A stretch of 64,000 nucleotides of DNA from Rhodobacter huangdaonensis (GTDB lineage Bacteria > Pseudomonadota > Alphaproteobacteria > Rhodobacterales > Rhodobacteraceae), in assembly GCF_004022465.1 (NCBI RefSeq), contig NZ_SAVA01000001.1:124001-188000 (forward strand), written 5' to 3'. Below, piece by piece: positions 1 through 8,634 of this stretch. Both the position numbers and the translations under genes were made by a program. Below the pieces are notes generated by a model. That model worked only from the letters and a program-made list of their open reading frames with translations, made no database searches and had not been told where the DNA came from. The stretch's first letter is position 1; every line of letters starts with the position of its first letter.

Positions 1-698
1 ACGAATTCGGTGCGCGGCGCGCCCCAGACCTCGCGCGGCGGGCCGGCCTGCTCGATCACCGCGCGGTTCATCACCACACATTCATCGGCGAGCGCCAGCG
101 CCTCGTCCTGACCGTGGGTGACATGGAGGAAGGTGATGCCCAGCTCGCGCTGCAGCCGCTTCAGCTCGGCCCGCATCCGGATCCTGAGGAACGGATCGAG
201 CGCCGAGAGCGGCTCGTCGAGCAGCAGCACCCGCGGCTCGGTGATCAGCGCGCGGGCCAGCGCCACACGCTGCTGCTGCCCGCCCGAGAGCTGCGCCGGC
301 AGCCGGTCGGCCAGATGCGCCATGTCGACAAGGTCGAGCAGCGCCATCGCCTTCCTGTGCCGCGTCGCCTTGTCGACGCCCTTCATCCGCAGGCTGAAGG
401 CGACGTTGTCGCGCACGGTCAGATGCGGAAAAAGCGCATAGTTCTGGAACATCATCGCGGTGCCGCGCTGCGCCGGCGGCAGGTTCGAGATATCCGCGCC
501 GTGCAGCACGATCCCGCCCGAGCTGACGCTTTCATGCCCCGCGATCATCCGCAGCGTCGAGCTCTTGCCGCAGCCCGAGGGGCCGAGCAGGCACACATAG
601 CTCGCCGGCGCGAAGATATGGCTGATGTCGTCGACGGCGACGGTGTCGCCATAGCGCTTCGTCAGATGCACGAGTTCGAGATCGCCCTGAGTTCTCAT
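1..698 (-). CDS. Polyamine/Fe-type ABC transporter ATP-binding protein (PotA-like), partial
   Basis: This is the N-terminal 232 residues of an ABC ATPase whose 3' end lies beyond the left edge. It starts at ATG 698 (MRTQGDLELVHLTKRYGD). Visible are Walker A GPSGCGKSS near residue 40, a Q-loop (MMFQNYALFPH), the signature LSGGQQQRVALARAL, Walker B LLLDEPLSALD and the H-loop (LHVTHGQDEAL, with Gly where Asp is usual). The spacing and the phrase LRIRMRAELKRLQRELG are typical of the PotA/CysA/UgpC importer group, which have a C-terminal regulatory domain that would lie off the window. Permease and binding-protein genes are probably further left. It is divergent from the GntR regulator at 927, so that regulator may control it. 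The substrate cannot be decided from this fragment. Confidence 0.9.
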   Translation of the reverse strand, partial: MRTQGDLELVHLTKRYGDTVAVDDISHIFAPASYVCLLGPSGCGKSSTLRMIAGHESVSSGGIVLHGADISNLPPAQRGTAMMFQNYALFPHLTVRDNVAFSLRMKGVDKATRHRKAMALLDLVDMAHLADRLPAQLSGGQQQRVALARALITEPRVLLLDEPLSALDPFLRIRMRAELKRLQRELGITFLHVTHGQDEALALADECVVMNRAVIEQAGPPREVWGAPRTEF

Positions 699-841
699 CT
701 TCGCTCCTGTCGGCTCAACTGCGCCCACCTTGCGGCGGCCGGTTGCCCAAGCGGGAACGGATTCGATCCGGGCAGACGGGCAAAACACGATCTGCGCAGA
801 TTTTATGCAGAAGATGATACGGATTGCCCGATATCCGGCAC

Positions 842-856
842 ATTATCGTATACAAT
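842..856. promoter_or_regulatory. Candidate GntR/FCD operator in the divergent 699-926 intergenic region
   Basis: The 228-base gap between the ATPase and the GntR gene holds a short AT-richer patch with the sequence ATTATCGTATACAAT around the palindromic core GTATAC (848-853). FCD-subfamily GntR regulators usually bind short palindromes with a TATAC-type core, so this is a plausible autoregulatory and divergent operator. The outer arms are only partly symmetric. Nothing else in the gap stands out. Confidence 0.4.
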
Positions 857-926
857 CTTGTGTTCGAAGCTCACCCCTTGCCCCGAGGCCGCCCGCCCCC
901 CAAGAATCGCAGGGAAGGAGACACGC

Positions 927-1610
927 ATGGACCTGCCGAACCGAGACACCAGTTCCGACACCATCGCCGAGGATATCGCGCTGGCGATTCACGAGCATCG
1001 CCTGCCGCCGGGCTCGAAACTGTCGGAAGACGAGGTCGGCGAGATCTTCGGCGTCTCGCGCACCGTGGTGCGCGCGGCGCTGCAGCGGCTGGCGCATGAC
1101 CGGCTGGTCGAGCTGCGGCGCAACCGCGGCGCCTTCGTCGCGCAGCCGAGCCTGCGCGAGGCGCGCGAGGTGTTCGAGGCCCGCGCCCTGCTCGAGCCGC
1201 GCACCGCGCGCTCGGCCGCCGAACGGATCACCGAGGCCGATCTTGCCCTGCTGCAACGCCATATCGACGCCGAGCATGCCGCGCTGGCCGCGGGCGAAGC
1301 CGGGCGCGCGCTCTATCTTTCGGGACAGTTCCACATCGAGATCGCCCGCATCGCCGATCAGGACACGATCGCCGAGTTCATCACCCAGCTCGTGGCGCGT
1401 TCCTCGCTGATCATCGCCGTCTACTGGCAGCGCCGCGGCGCGCTGTGCGAACGCCACGCCCATCACGCGCTGATGCGCGCGCTTGCCGTCCATGACGGCG
1501 CGCTGGCCGAGGAGCTGATGAAAAGCCACCTGCTCGACCTGCTCTCCTCGCTCGACCTGCGCAGCCGCGTGGCCGCCCCCTCGAGCCTGCGCGAGGCACT
1601 TGGCGGCTGA
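927..1610 (+). CDS. GntR-family transcriptional regulator, FCD subfamily
   Basis: A 227-residue regulator. An N-terminal winged helix (residues about 8-75; EVGEIFGVSRTVVRAALQRL and the wing LRRNRGAFVAQPS) is followed by an all-helical FCD ligand-binding domain (about 80-215) with metal-ligand-type histidines (FHIEIARIA and the HHALMRAL region). The start ATG 927 has the ribosome site GGAAGGAG at 913-920; the same frame is open far upstream, but without such a site. It lies divergent to an ABC ATPase and 98 bases before a hydroxyproline-type dehydratase, so it probably responds to an amino acid or a catabolite of this cluster. The ligand is inferred from context only. Confidence 0.92.
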   Translation: MDLPNRDTSSDTIAEDIALAIHEHRLPPGSKLSEDEVGEIFGVSRTVVRAALQRLAHDRLVELRRNRGAFVAQPSLREAREVFEARALLEPRTARSAAERITEADLALLQRHIDAEHAALAAGEAGRALYLSGQFHIEIARIADQDTIAEFITQLVARSSLIIAVYWQRRGALCERHAHHALMRALAVHDGALAEELMKSHLLDLLSSLDLRSRVAAPSSLREALGG

Positions 1611-1708
1611 GCCCGGCCCATGGCATTTCCCGCCGTTCCCGGCTACTCCGGGGGCGCACCGGATGCGGCGGGATCAACGCCCCCGGGACGCCAGCAGCGG
1701 AGAGGAAC

Positions 1709-2740
1709 ATGCGCAGCACCAAGGTCATCCACGTCGTCTCGTGCCATGCCGAGGGCGAGGTCGGCGATGTCATCGTCGGCGGCGTCGCCCCACCTCCCGG
1801 CAATACCGTCTGGGAGCAGCGGGCCTGGATCGCGCAGGATCAGGGTCTGCGCAATTTCATGCTGAATGAACCCCGCGGCGGCGTCTTCCGGCACGTCAAC
1901 CTGCTGGTGCCGCCGCGCGCCCCCGAGGCGCAGGCCGCCTGGATCATCATGGAGCCCGAGGACACGCCGCCGATGTCGGGATCGAACTCGATCTGCGTCT
2001 CGACGGTGCTGCTCGACAGCGGCATCATCCCGATGCAGGAGCCGGTGACCGAGATGGTGCTCGAGGCGCCGGGCGGGCTCGTGCGGGTGCGGGCCGATTG
2101 CGCGAATGGCAAGGCCGAGCGCATCCATGTCGAGAACCTGCCCTCGTTTGCCACCCGGCTCGGCGTGCCGCTCGAGGTGCCGGGGCTCGGCACGATCACC
2201 GTCGACACCGCCTTCGGCGGCGACAGTTTCGTGGTGGTCGACCCGGTGGCGCTTGGCGTCACGCTCGAGGCTGACCGGGCGCGCGAGATCGCCGAGCTCG
2301 GCATCCGCATCACCAATGCCGCCAATGCCCGCTATCGCTTCGAACATCCGGAAAAGCCCGACTGGGCGCACCATTCCTTCTGCCTGTTCGCCGGCCCGAT
2401 CACCCGCGAGGGCAACCGGCTGAGCGCGCAATCGGTGGTGGCGATCCAGCCCGGCAAGCTTGACCGCTCGCCCACCGGCACCGCGGTCTCGGCGCGGATG
2501 GCGATCCTGCACGCGCGCGGCGAGATGGGAATTGAAGACCGCTTCACCGGGATCTCGATCATCGGTTCGCAATTCGAGGGGCGTATTCTGGGCACCACGC
2601 AGGTGGGCGATGTGGCGGCGATCCGGCCCGAGATCAGCGGCCGCGCCTGGATCACCGGCACGCATCAGCACATGCTCGACCCGGCCGATCCCTGGCCCGA
2701 GGGCTACCGGATCTCGGACACCTGGCCGCGCCTCTTCTGA
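1709..2740 (+). CDS. Proline racemase superfamily protein, probable trans-3-hydroxy-L-proline dehydratase
   Basis: A 343-residue member of the proline racemase fold. The family acts with two acid/base residues at the ends of two alpha/beta motifs. Here the first site reads MSGSNSICV, with Ser90 where racemases have Cys in MCGH, and the second reads DRSPTGTAVSAR, with Thr256 where racemases have Cys. Replacement of the second Cys by Thr is the hallmark of trans-3-hydroxy-L-proline dehydratases, which make pyrroline-2-carboxylate. The Ser plus Thr pair together is less usual. The pyrroline-2-carboxylate reductase at 8635 would take the product to proline. It follows the GntR gene by 98 bases and ends at a strong terminator. 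The exact substrate remains uncertain. Confidence 0.85.
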   Translation: MRSTKVIHVVSCHAEGEVGDVIVGGVAPPPGNTVWEQRAWIAQDQGLRNFMLNEPRGGVFRHVNLLVPPRAPEAQAAWIIMEPEDTPPMSGSNSICVSTVLLDSGIIPMQEPVTEMVLEAPGGLVRVRADCANGKAERIHVENLPSFATRLGVPLEVPGLGTITVDTAFGGDSFVVVDPVALGVTLEADRAREIAELGIRITNAANARYRFEHPEKPDWAHHSFCLFAGPITREGNRLSAQSVVAIQPGKLDRSPTGTAVSARMAILHARGEMGIEDRFTGISIIGSQFEGRILGTTQVGDVAAIRPEISGRAWITGTHQHMLDPADPWPEGYRISDTWPRLF

Positions 2741-2745
2741 GGCAC

Positions 2746-2779
2746 CGGGCCGGGGCGCAGCTGCGTCCCGGCCCGTTTT
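2746..2779 (+). terminator. Rho-independent terminator between convergent genes
   Basis: A 14-bp stem (2746-2759 with 2762-2775, one mismatch) is followed by TTTT at 2776-2779. It lies directly after the dehydratase stop codon at 2740 and before the 3' end of the convergent dehydrogenase gene at 2791. Confidence 0.8.
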
Positions 2780-2790
2780 CTGTCAGGGCC

Positions 2791-4041
2791 TCAGAACCGC
2801 TCGGCCGCGAAGGGCGCAAGCGAGATCGCCGGCGCGCGGCGCGCCACAAGCGCCGCCACCAGCTCCGCCGTGCCCGCCGATTGCGTCAGGCCGAGATGGC
2901 CGTGGCCGAAGGCATAGATCACCCGGTCCGACTTCGGCGAACGGCCGATCACCGGCAGGCTGTCGGGCAGTGAGGGGCGGAAGCCCATCCATTGCGTGCC
3001 GCCGGTCGGATCAAAGCCCGGCAGGAACTCGACGGTCTTGCGCACCAGGATCTCGGCGCGGCGGTAGTTCGGCGGCAGGTTCAGCCCGCCGAGTTCGACC
3101 GCCCCGCCGACCCGCAGCCCCTCGCCGATCTTGCTGACCACGAAGCCGTGGTTCGCGAAGGTCAGATGGGTGCGCAGATCGAAGCTCGCGGTCGGGAAGG
3201 TGGTGTTGTAGCCGCGTTCGGTATCGAGCGGGATCCGGTCGCCCAGCGTCCGCGCCAGCCGGTGCGACCAGGCGCCGGCGGCAATCACCACCTGCGCCGC
3301 ACGCCGCAGCCCCGCGCTTGTGGCCACCTCGACCCCCGCCGCGCCCGGCGTCACCGACTGCACCTCGGCCGTCTCGATCACGCCCCCCGCATCGGTGAAG
3401 GCGCGGGCCAGATGCTCGGTCCAGAGCGCCGGATCGACGGTGTTCATCCAGCTCGGCGTGTAACCGCCATGGGTGAAGCGCGGGCTCAGCCCGGGCTGGA
3501 TCTCGGCCAGCGCACCGGCGCTTTCGATCAGCCGGAAGTCGATGCCGTGGCGACGGCGCTGTTCCCAGGCGGGCAGCGACGCCTCGAACTGGCCGCGCCC
3601 CTCATAGACCTGCAGCTGCCCCTCGCGCCGCATCAGCGGCTCGCCCGAAACGCGGCCGATGAGCCGCTCGAGCGCCTGCGACGAAAGCTGCATCATCGCG
3701 GATTGTGCCGCCACCGCCGCCTCGTAGCGCGACCGCGAGGTGGCGCGCCAGAAATGCACCATCCAGGGCAGGATCTGCAGCGCATAGGCCGGGCGCAGCG
3801 ACAAGGGCCCGAGCGGATCGAGCAGCCATTTCGGTGCCTTGCGCATGATGCCCGGGGTGGCAAGCGGCTCGACCTCGGCAAAGGCGAAGGCGCCGGCATT
3901 GCCGCGCGAGGTCTCGGCGGCGACGCCCTTGCGGTCAAGCAGGCGCACCCTGTGCCCCTCGCCCACCAGTGCAAGCGCGGCGGCGACGCCGACGATCCCC
4001 GCGCCGATGACCAGAATTTCAGTGTTTTCGGACTGCCCCAT
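2791..4041 (-). CDS. FAD-dependent D-amino-acid dehydrogenase (DadA family), probable D-hydroxyproline dehydrogenase
   Basis: A 416-residue DAO-fold flavoprotein. The N-terminal dinucleotide-binding motif VIGAGIVGVAAALAL (about 10-24) is followed by the acidic end LLDRKG and the DadA-like segment TSRGNAGAFAF. The C-terminus carries GFRPSLPDSLPVIGRSP and YAFGHGHLGLTQSAGTAELV, typical of DadA proteins. Downstream of the 4-hydroxyproline epimerase, its expected role is oxidation of cis-4-hydroxy-D-proline to pyrroline-4-hydroxy-2-carboxylate, passing electrons to the respiratory chain. Start ATG 4041 has a GAGG site upstream. A terminator-like hairpin (4070-4109) lies between the epimerase gene and this one, so expression may be attenuated. 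A general D-amino-acid dehydrogenase is the alternative. Confidence 0.9.
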   Translation of the reverse strand: MGQSENTEILVIGAGIVGVAAALALVGEGHRVRLLDRKGVAAETSRGNAGAFAFAEVEPLATPGIMRKAPKWLLDPLGPLSLRPAYALQILPWMVHFWRATSRSRYEAAVAAQSAMMQLSSQALERLIGRVSGEPLMRREGQLQVYEGRGQFEASLPAWEQRRRHGIDFRLIESAGALAEIQPGLSPRFTHGGYTPSWMNTVDPALWTEHLARAFTDAGGVIETAEVQSVTPGAAGVEVATSAGLRRAAQVVIAAGAWSHRLARTLGDRIPLDTERGYNTTFPTASFDLRTHLTFANHGFVVSKIGEGLRVGGAVELGGLNLPPNYRRAEILVRKTVEFLPGFDPTGGTQWMGFRPSLPDSLPVIGRSPKSDRVIYAFGHGHLGLTQSAGTAELVAALVARRAPAISLAPFAAERF

Positions 4042-4069
4042 CTCGGACCTCGATCATGCTCGCAGCTGC

Positions 4070-4109
4070 AAAAAGAACCGCCGCCCGGCACCACAGGGGC
4101 GCCGGGCGG
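4070..4109 (-). terminator. Hairpin plus U-run between epimerase and dehydrogenase genes
   Basis: Read on the minus strand, a 9-bp perfect stem (4101-4109 with 4081-4089) is followed by a T-rich stretch ending in five T (4070-4074 as A on the plus strand). It lies just past the epimerase stop at 4116 and upstream of the dehydrogenase start at 4041, so it may be an internal attenuator. Confidence 0.6.
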
Positions 4110-4115
4110 CCGGGA

Positions 4116-5048
4116 TCACAGGACGATCCCGTTTCGGAATGGATCGTTTGGCAGGAAGATCAGCGTGCTTTCCGCCATCACATAGGCCTGGCCGGTGATC
4201 GAGGGGATCACCCCCCCGGTCGGCCCCTTGGCGTAGGACAGCCGGTAGCTGCTGCCGATGGTGCTTTCCTGCACGATCTCCTCGCCCTCGGCGAGCAGGC
4301 CGCGCGCGGCCAGGCACGACAGCCGCGCCGAGCTGCCGGTGCCGCAGGGCGAGCGGTCGTAATCGTCGTCCGGGCACAGCACGAAGTTACGGCTGTGGCC
4401 TTCGGGCGTCTCGGCCGGACCGTAGAAGATGACGTGGTCGATCAGCATCCCCTCGCCGCAGCCGACGCCGCGCGCGCGCAGCGCCTCGCGCACCGCCACC
4501 GTCACCTCGGTGAGCTGGCGGATGTTCGAGGAGGCCACCGGGACCGGGCTCGGGTCGACGATGAAGAAGCAGTTGCCGCCATAGGCGACATCGCCCGTCA
4601 CCGTGCCGATGCCCGGCACCTCGACCGAGACATCGGCCTCGACGCGGCGGCTTTCGATGTTCGTCACCTTGACCGTGTTCGCGTCCTGCACGTCGACGGT
4701 CACCACCCCCACCGGGGTCTCGATCCGGCTTTCGCCAAGCCCGATGCGCCCCATGTAGAACAGCGTCACCGCGAGACCGATGGTGCCGTGGCCGCACATG
4801 CCCAGAACCGCCTCGGCGTCGAAGTAGATCACCCCGGTGACGCAGCTCGGATCGACCGGCGGCACCAATAGCGCACAGACCATCGCCGCCTGCCCGCGCG
4901 GCTCGAGAATGACCGAGCGGTAGAAATCGCGGTGCTCGGTCGCAAGCCGGCGCGCGCGCTCGGCCAGCGGCCCGGACCCGAGGTCCGGACCACCGTCGAG
5001 GATCACCCGGGTGGGCTCGCCCCCGGTGTGACTGTCGATCACATGCAT
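4116..5048 (-). CDS. 4-hydroxyproline 2-epimerase (proline racemase family)
   Basis: A 310-residue proline racemase-family enzyme that keeps both catalytic cysteines: Cys85 in MCGHGTIG and Cys235 in DRSPCGTGSSAR. Family members of this length with N-terminal MHVIDSHTGGEPTRV are 4-hydroxyproline 2-epimerases that interconvert trans-4-hydroxy-L-proline and cis-4-hydroxy-D-proline. The neighbours supply the next steps: DapA-family deaminase upstream and D-hydroxyproline dehydrogenase downstream. Its ATG (5046-5048) lies inside the last codons of the deaminase gene (stop 5039-5041), so the two overlap by 10 bases and are probably translationally coupled. Confidence 0.93.
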   Translation of the reverse strand: MHVIDSHTGGEPTRVILDGGPDLGSGPLAERARRLATEHRDFYRSVILEPRGQAAMVCALLVPPVDPSCVTGVIYFDAEAVLGMCGHGTIGLAVTLFYMGRIGLGESRIETPVGVVTVDVQDANTVKVTNIESRRVEADVSVEVPGIGTVTGDVAYGGNCFFIVDPSPVPVASSNIRQLTEVTVAVREALRARGVGCGEGMLIDHVIFYGPAETPEGHSRNFVLCPDDDYDRSPCGTGSSARLSCLAARGLLAEGEEIVQESTIGSSYRLSYAKGPTGGVIPSITGQAYVMAESTLIFLPNDPFRNGIVL

Positions 5049-5998
5049 TCGGCGATCACCCCGCCCTGCTTCGACCAGTTCGCGAACCAGCGGTTGAACT
5101 GGTGGAACTGCGCCTCGCAGAATTTCGCCTGCGAGCGCGACAGCGCGTCGGTCTCGTTGATGTTCAGTTCGTACTCCGTCTCGCCCTTCAGCACCATCAG
5201 ATGCTTGAAGTAGAGCACGAGATCGACGCCCTCGTCGAACTTCGCCAGAACCGAGAAGGCCTCGGCCAGCTCACGGGCGCGCAGATCGGCCTCGGGGCAG
5301 CCCTCGGCGGCACGGCGCGACAGCGCGACCTGCAGCAGCGCCTCCTTAGGGAAGATCGTGCCGATGCCGGTGATCGCGCCGACCGCGCCGCATTTGGCGA
5401 AGCCGTGATAGACCTCGGTGTCGACGCCGACCATCAGGATCACCTCGTCGTCCTGCGAGGTGATGTGCTCGGCCGCATAGCTCAGATCGGCCTTGCCGCC
5501 GAATTCCTTGAAGCCGATCAGGTTCTTGTGCTCGGCGCGCAGGGCGAAGAACAGGTCCGCCTTGGTCGAGTAGCCATAGTAGGGGCTGTTGTAGATGATC
5601 GCCGGCACGTCCGGGGCGGCCTCGAGGATCGCCTTGAAGTGGTTGCGCTGCGCCGCGACCGAGAGGCCGCGCGACAGCACCCGCGGGATCACCATCAGAC
5701 CGGCGGCGCCGACCTTCTGGGCGTGGGCGGCATGCGCCACGGCCGATTTGGTGTTGATCGCGCCGGTGCCGACGACGACCGGCACGCCGGCCTTGGTCAG
5801 GCGCTCGACGCCTTCCATGCGCTGTTCGTCGGTCAGCAGCGGCCAGTCACCGCAGGACCCGCAATAGACCACGCCGGACATGCCGGCCGCCATCATTTCC
5901 TGGCCCTTGCGCACCAGCGCGTCGAAGTCGGGCGCGCGGTCGGGGGTGCAGGGGGTGAGCAGCGCCGGGATGGTGCCGAGGAAGACGTCTTTCTTCAT
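5039..5998 (-). CDS. DapA/NanA-family lyase, probable pyrroline-4-hydroxy-2-carboxylate deaminase
   Basis: A 319-residue TIM-barrel protein of the dihydrodipicolinate synthase family. The N-terminus is MKKDVFLGTIPALLTP, the conserved Tyr136 is in IIYNSPYYG, and the Schiff-base Lys164 is in LIGFKEFGGKADL. In hydroxyproline catabolism a DapA-family enzyme deaminates pyrroline-4-hydroxy-2-carboxylate to 2-oxoglutarate semialdehyde, and this gene sits directly before the epimerase. ATG 5998 was chosen over an upstream in-frame start because AAAGGAG precedes it at correct spacing and the longer N-terminus is low-complexity. The step fits the semialdehyde dehydrogenase at 12946. Confidence 0.9.
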   Translation of the reverse strand: MKKDVFLGTIPALLTPCTPDRAPDFDALVRKGQEMMAAGMSGVVYCGSCGDWPLLTDEQRMEGVERLTKAGVPVVVGTGAINTKSAVAHAAHAQKVGAAGLMVIPRVLSRGLSVAAQRNHFKAILEAAPDVPAIIYNSPYYGYSTKADLFFALRAEHKNLIGFKEFGGKADLSYAAEHITSQDDEVILMVGVDTEVYHGFAKCGAVGAITGIGTIFPKEALLQVALSRRAAEGCPEADLRARELAEAFSVLAKFDEGVDLVLYFKHLMVLKGETEYELNINETDALSRSQAKFCEAQFHQFNRWFANWSKQGGVIAECM

Positions 5999-6062
5999 GG
6001 GAAGCTCCTTTGAATGGTCGTGGTGTCGGGATCGTCGCGCCGCCAGGCGCAGCGCCCGGGTG

Positions 6063-7751
6063 TCAGGGCGCGCCGCCGGAAATCCAGGCGGGCGGGGTTG
6101 CGGGGGCAAGGCCGGTTCGGGCAGCCTCGGCGCAATGGGCGAGCGGGCCGAAGCGGACGGCACGATTGCTCAGCCCCGGCGCGTAATGGGCGTATTTGCC
6201 GGAATTGGTCATCAGCACCTGCGCCGCGGGCGGGAAGACGGGCTCGGAGATCGAGCACCAGCACAGATCGGGCACGATCCGCACCCCCGCCGCCTCAAGC
6301 GCCGCCTTCACCCCGGTCGCGGTGATGGTGGCAAGCGTGGCGCGGCCGAGGGTGACGATGGCGGTGACGCCCGGTGCGACGCGGCTGCCCGCCATCAGCG
6401 CGGCGAAGGCCGCACATTCGGCGGCCGAGAAATGCGGGCTGCCAAGCGCGACAAGGTCGATCTTCTCGCCGCCGCGGTTGAACTCGTCCCAGAGCCGGGC
6501 GAAATCCCCGGGCCCGATCGTGACGCGATCGGCGCCCGGTGCGGGCGGCAGATCCGCCTCGGGCGTGTGGCCCGCGACATGCAGCATCGGTGCGGCCGAG
6601 GTGGTGCCATAGGCCGCGCAAAGCGCCTTCAGGCCGTCCTCGCCCGGGCGCGCGGCCTCGAGCCCGCGGATCAGCGGGATGCGGTCGGGCGCGGCCTGGC
6701 CGACGAGCCAGCCGAGCATCGGCCAGAAGGCATCGTCGGCGCCCGCGGGCATCGTCACCTCGATGATCCGGCGCGGCGCGCGGTTTTCCGTGAGATAGAC
6801 CCCGGCGCGCGCGGTGCGGCCGGTGAGCGCGATGCACAGGTCCATGAAATCGGCGTGCTTCACCGTGCGCGCGCCCAGCACGCTGTTGGCGTAGATCACC
6901 GCATTGCTTTCCGCCCAGGCGATATCCTCGCCCGCGGCGGGACGATCCTCGAGCAGATAGGGCGCGCAGGTGAAGCTTGGCCGCGCCCCCATCTCGACAT
7001 AGGCATCGGCCAGCCCCGCAGCGCCCGCGCCGAAGGCCGGATCGACGCCTTGCTTGCGCCAGTTCGCATGATCGACCGAGATCGCGTTCATCGTCGTCGG
7101 CACCCGCACCCGGGCGCCCTTGTCGGCCATCGCCCGCGCGAAGGTCAGGAAGGCCGGGCTGGCATAGATGCAGCCGTCGATATGCACGCGGCTGACGTCG
7201 GTCAGACGGGGTGCGCCCTGCGCCGTGGCCATGGTGACGATGATCTCCATCGCCAGCTGCGCGGCCTCGCCCGCCTCGCCCGCCAGCATCGCGCGGTCGC
7301 CATCGCTCAGCTCGATCTCCCCCGCCCCGGCCGGAGCCAGCGGCCAGAGGTGATCGCCCGCGCGCAGATGCGTTGCGCTGATCTCGGCCACCGGCTCGCG
7401 GGCGAGCGCGTCATATTCCTCGGCCGTGAGCCGCAGCACGGCGATGTCATGGTCGAACAGCCGCCCGGCGACCAGCGCGCCGAGAGTGAGAATGTCTTCG
7501 CCTTCGCGGAAGATCAGCGCCCGCGGCGCGGTGCCGGCGAAGGCAAGGCCGAGCAGCACACCGCTGCCGGTGCACGAGCCGCGACTGGTCGGCATCATCA
7601 CGATCCGGCCGGCCAGCGACTGGCCGTGCTGCGGGTGATGGGCGTCAATGATCCGGCCGCTCTGCGGGTGCACACCACCCCAGACGCTCAGCCCCTCGTC
7701 GCACACGAGGATCGGCCCTTCCACCGAAGCGGACACGATCACGGTCGCCAT
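6063..7751 (-). CDS. Aconitase X family, fused small plus large subunits; probable cis-3-hydroxy-L-proline dehydratase
   Basis: A 562-residue single-chain aconitase X. An N-terminal small-subunit-like domain (DUF126, about 1-130) contains TSRGSCTGSGV with Cys60, and is followed by the large DUF521 domain with HIDGCIYASPAFLTF, TMNAISVDH, ESNAVIYANSVLGARTVKH, ALGSPHFSAAEC and DLCWCSISEP, whose cysteines would hold the iron-sulfur cluster. Bacterial fused members of this family dehydrate cis-3-hydroxy-L-proline to pyrroline-2-carboxylate; archaeal ones act on mevalonate phosphate. The pyrroline-2-carboxylate reductase at 8635 supports the first role. It is divergent from the XRE-cupin regulator, with 164 bases between them. 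Confidence 0.88.
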   Translation of the reverse strand: MATVIVSASVEGPILVCDEGLSVWGGVHPQSGRIIDAHHPQHGQSLAGRIVMMPTSRGSCTGSGVLLGLAFAGTAPRALIFREGEDILTLGALVAGRLFDHDIAVLRLTAEEYDALAREPVAEISATHLRAGDHLWPLAPAGAGEIELSDGDRAMLAGEAGEAAQLAMEIIVTMATAQGAPRLTDVSRVHIDGCIYASPAFLTFARAMADKGARVRVPTTMNAISVDHANWRKQGVDPAFGAGAAGLADAYVEMGARPSFTCAPYLLEDRPAAGEDIAWAESNAVIYANSVLGARTVKHADFMDLCIALTGRTARAGVYLTENRAPRRIIEVTMPAGADDAFWPMLGWLVGQAAPDRIPLIRGLEAARPGEDGLKALCAAYGTTSAAPMLHVAGHTPEADLPPAPGADRVTIGPGDFARLWDEFNRGGEKIDLVALGSPHFSAAECAAFAALMAGSRVAPGVTAIVTLGRATLATITATGVKAALEAAGVRIVPDLCWCSISEPVFPPAAQVLMTNSGKYAHYAPGLSNRAVRFGPLAHCAEAARTGLAPATPPAWISGGAP

Positions 7752-7915
7752 GACTCACCCCTCCGCAGTCCAAAAATCCAGCAAGTCGAGTGCCCTGCTC
7801 CATTCCGGACCGGCACGGCCGACTTTTGGATACCCTTTCCGTTTCGCTGACTGCTAATGTTGCAATCAGCGCAAAAATATGCTTAAACGATCACAACTGG
7901 TAAGAAAAGAAAAAT

Positions 7916-8554
7916 ATGGCACAAATGGAAAAATCCCCCGGAGATGAGGCCGAGGGCGACGATTGGGAAGCCGAACGGCTGCAATTGCGCTCGGAACTGG
8001 GCAGCCGGATGAAGGCGGTGCGCCAGGCCTGCGGTTTCACCCTCGAAGTCGCGGCGCAACGCACCGGGCTCGCGCTCTCGACCATCCACAAGATCGAGAA
8101 CGGCCGGGTCTCGCCGAGCTATGAGAACCTGGTGCGAATCGCCCGCGCCTACGACATCGGCATGGAACGGCTGTTCTCCTCGGACCACGAGGCGCAGCAG
8201 ACGACGCGGATGACCGTCACCCGCGCCGGCCAGGGCCGCAAGGTGCGCTCGCGCAACTTCGAATACGAGGTGCTGTGCAACGCGCTGGCCGAGAAGAAGA
8301 TCATCCCGCTGGTGACGCTCGTCGAGAAACGCGCGCCGCTGAAGCCCGAAGACCTCGAATCGCATGACGGCGAGGAAACGCTTTACGTCATCTCCGGCCG
8401 CATCGAGCTGGTGGTCGAGCATTACGAGCCCGTCATCCTCGAACCCGGCGACTGCGCCTATTTCGACAGCACGCTGAAGCACGGCCTGCGCTCGGTCGCC
8501 GACGAGGAAGCCAAGATCTTCTGGGCCTGCACCTACGTCGACGTCGACAAATAG
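7916..8554 (+). CDS. XRE-family regulator with C-terminal cupin
   Basis: A 212-residue protein. A lambda-repressor-type helix-turn-helix (about residues 30-85; GFTLEVAAQRTGLALSTIHK, ENGRVSPSYENLVRIA) is joined to a cupin (about 130-205; HDGEETLYVISGRIEL, LEPGDCAYFDSTLKHGL). Such regulators sense small metabolites through the cupin and often control neighbouring catabolic or uptake genes. It lies between the divergent aconitase X gene and the co-directional reductase gene, so 3-hydroxyproline/proline metabolism is the likely target. The start is ATG 7916, with ATG 7925 as alternative; the A-rich run AAGAAAAGAAAAAT upstream is a weak ribosome site. The gap before it (7752-7915) is the only AT-rich stretch here and must hold both promoters. 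Confidence 0.88.
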   Translation: MAQMEKSPGDEAEGDDWEAERLQLRSELGSRMKAVRQACGFTLEVAAQRTGLALSTIHKIENGRVSPSYENLVRIARAYDIGMERLFSSDHEAQQTTRMTVTRAGQGRKVRSRNFEYEVLCNALAEKKIIPLVTLVEKRAPLKPEDLESHDGEETLYVISGRIELVVEHYEPVILEPGDCAYFDSTLKHGLRSVADEEAKIFWACTYVDVDK

Positions 8555-8634
8555 GGTCGCCGCCCGCCCCTGATCGCCCCGGGAGCCTGCGGCCCCCGGC
8601 CCCAGACTGCCCAGACTGCAAGGAGACTGCCCCG

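Noticed and set aside
2992..4185. Long plus-strand frames opposite the dehydrogenase, and similar ones opposite the epimerase, deaminase and aconitase X genes
   Set aside because: Each mirrors a conserved minus-strand gene and shows no motif or ribosome site.
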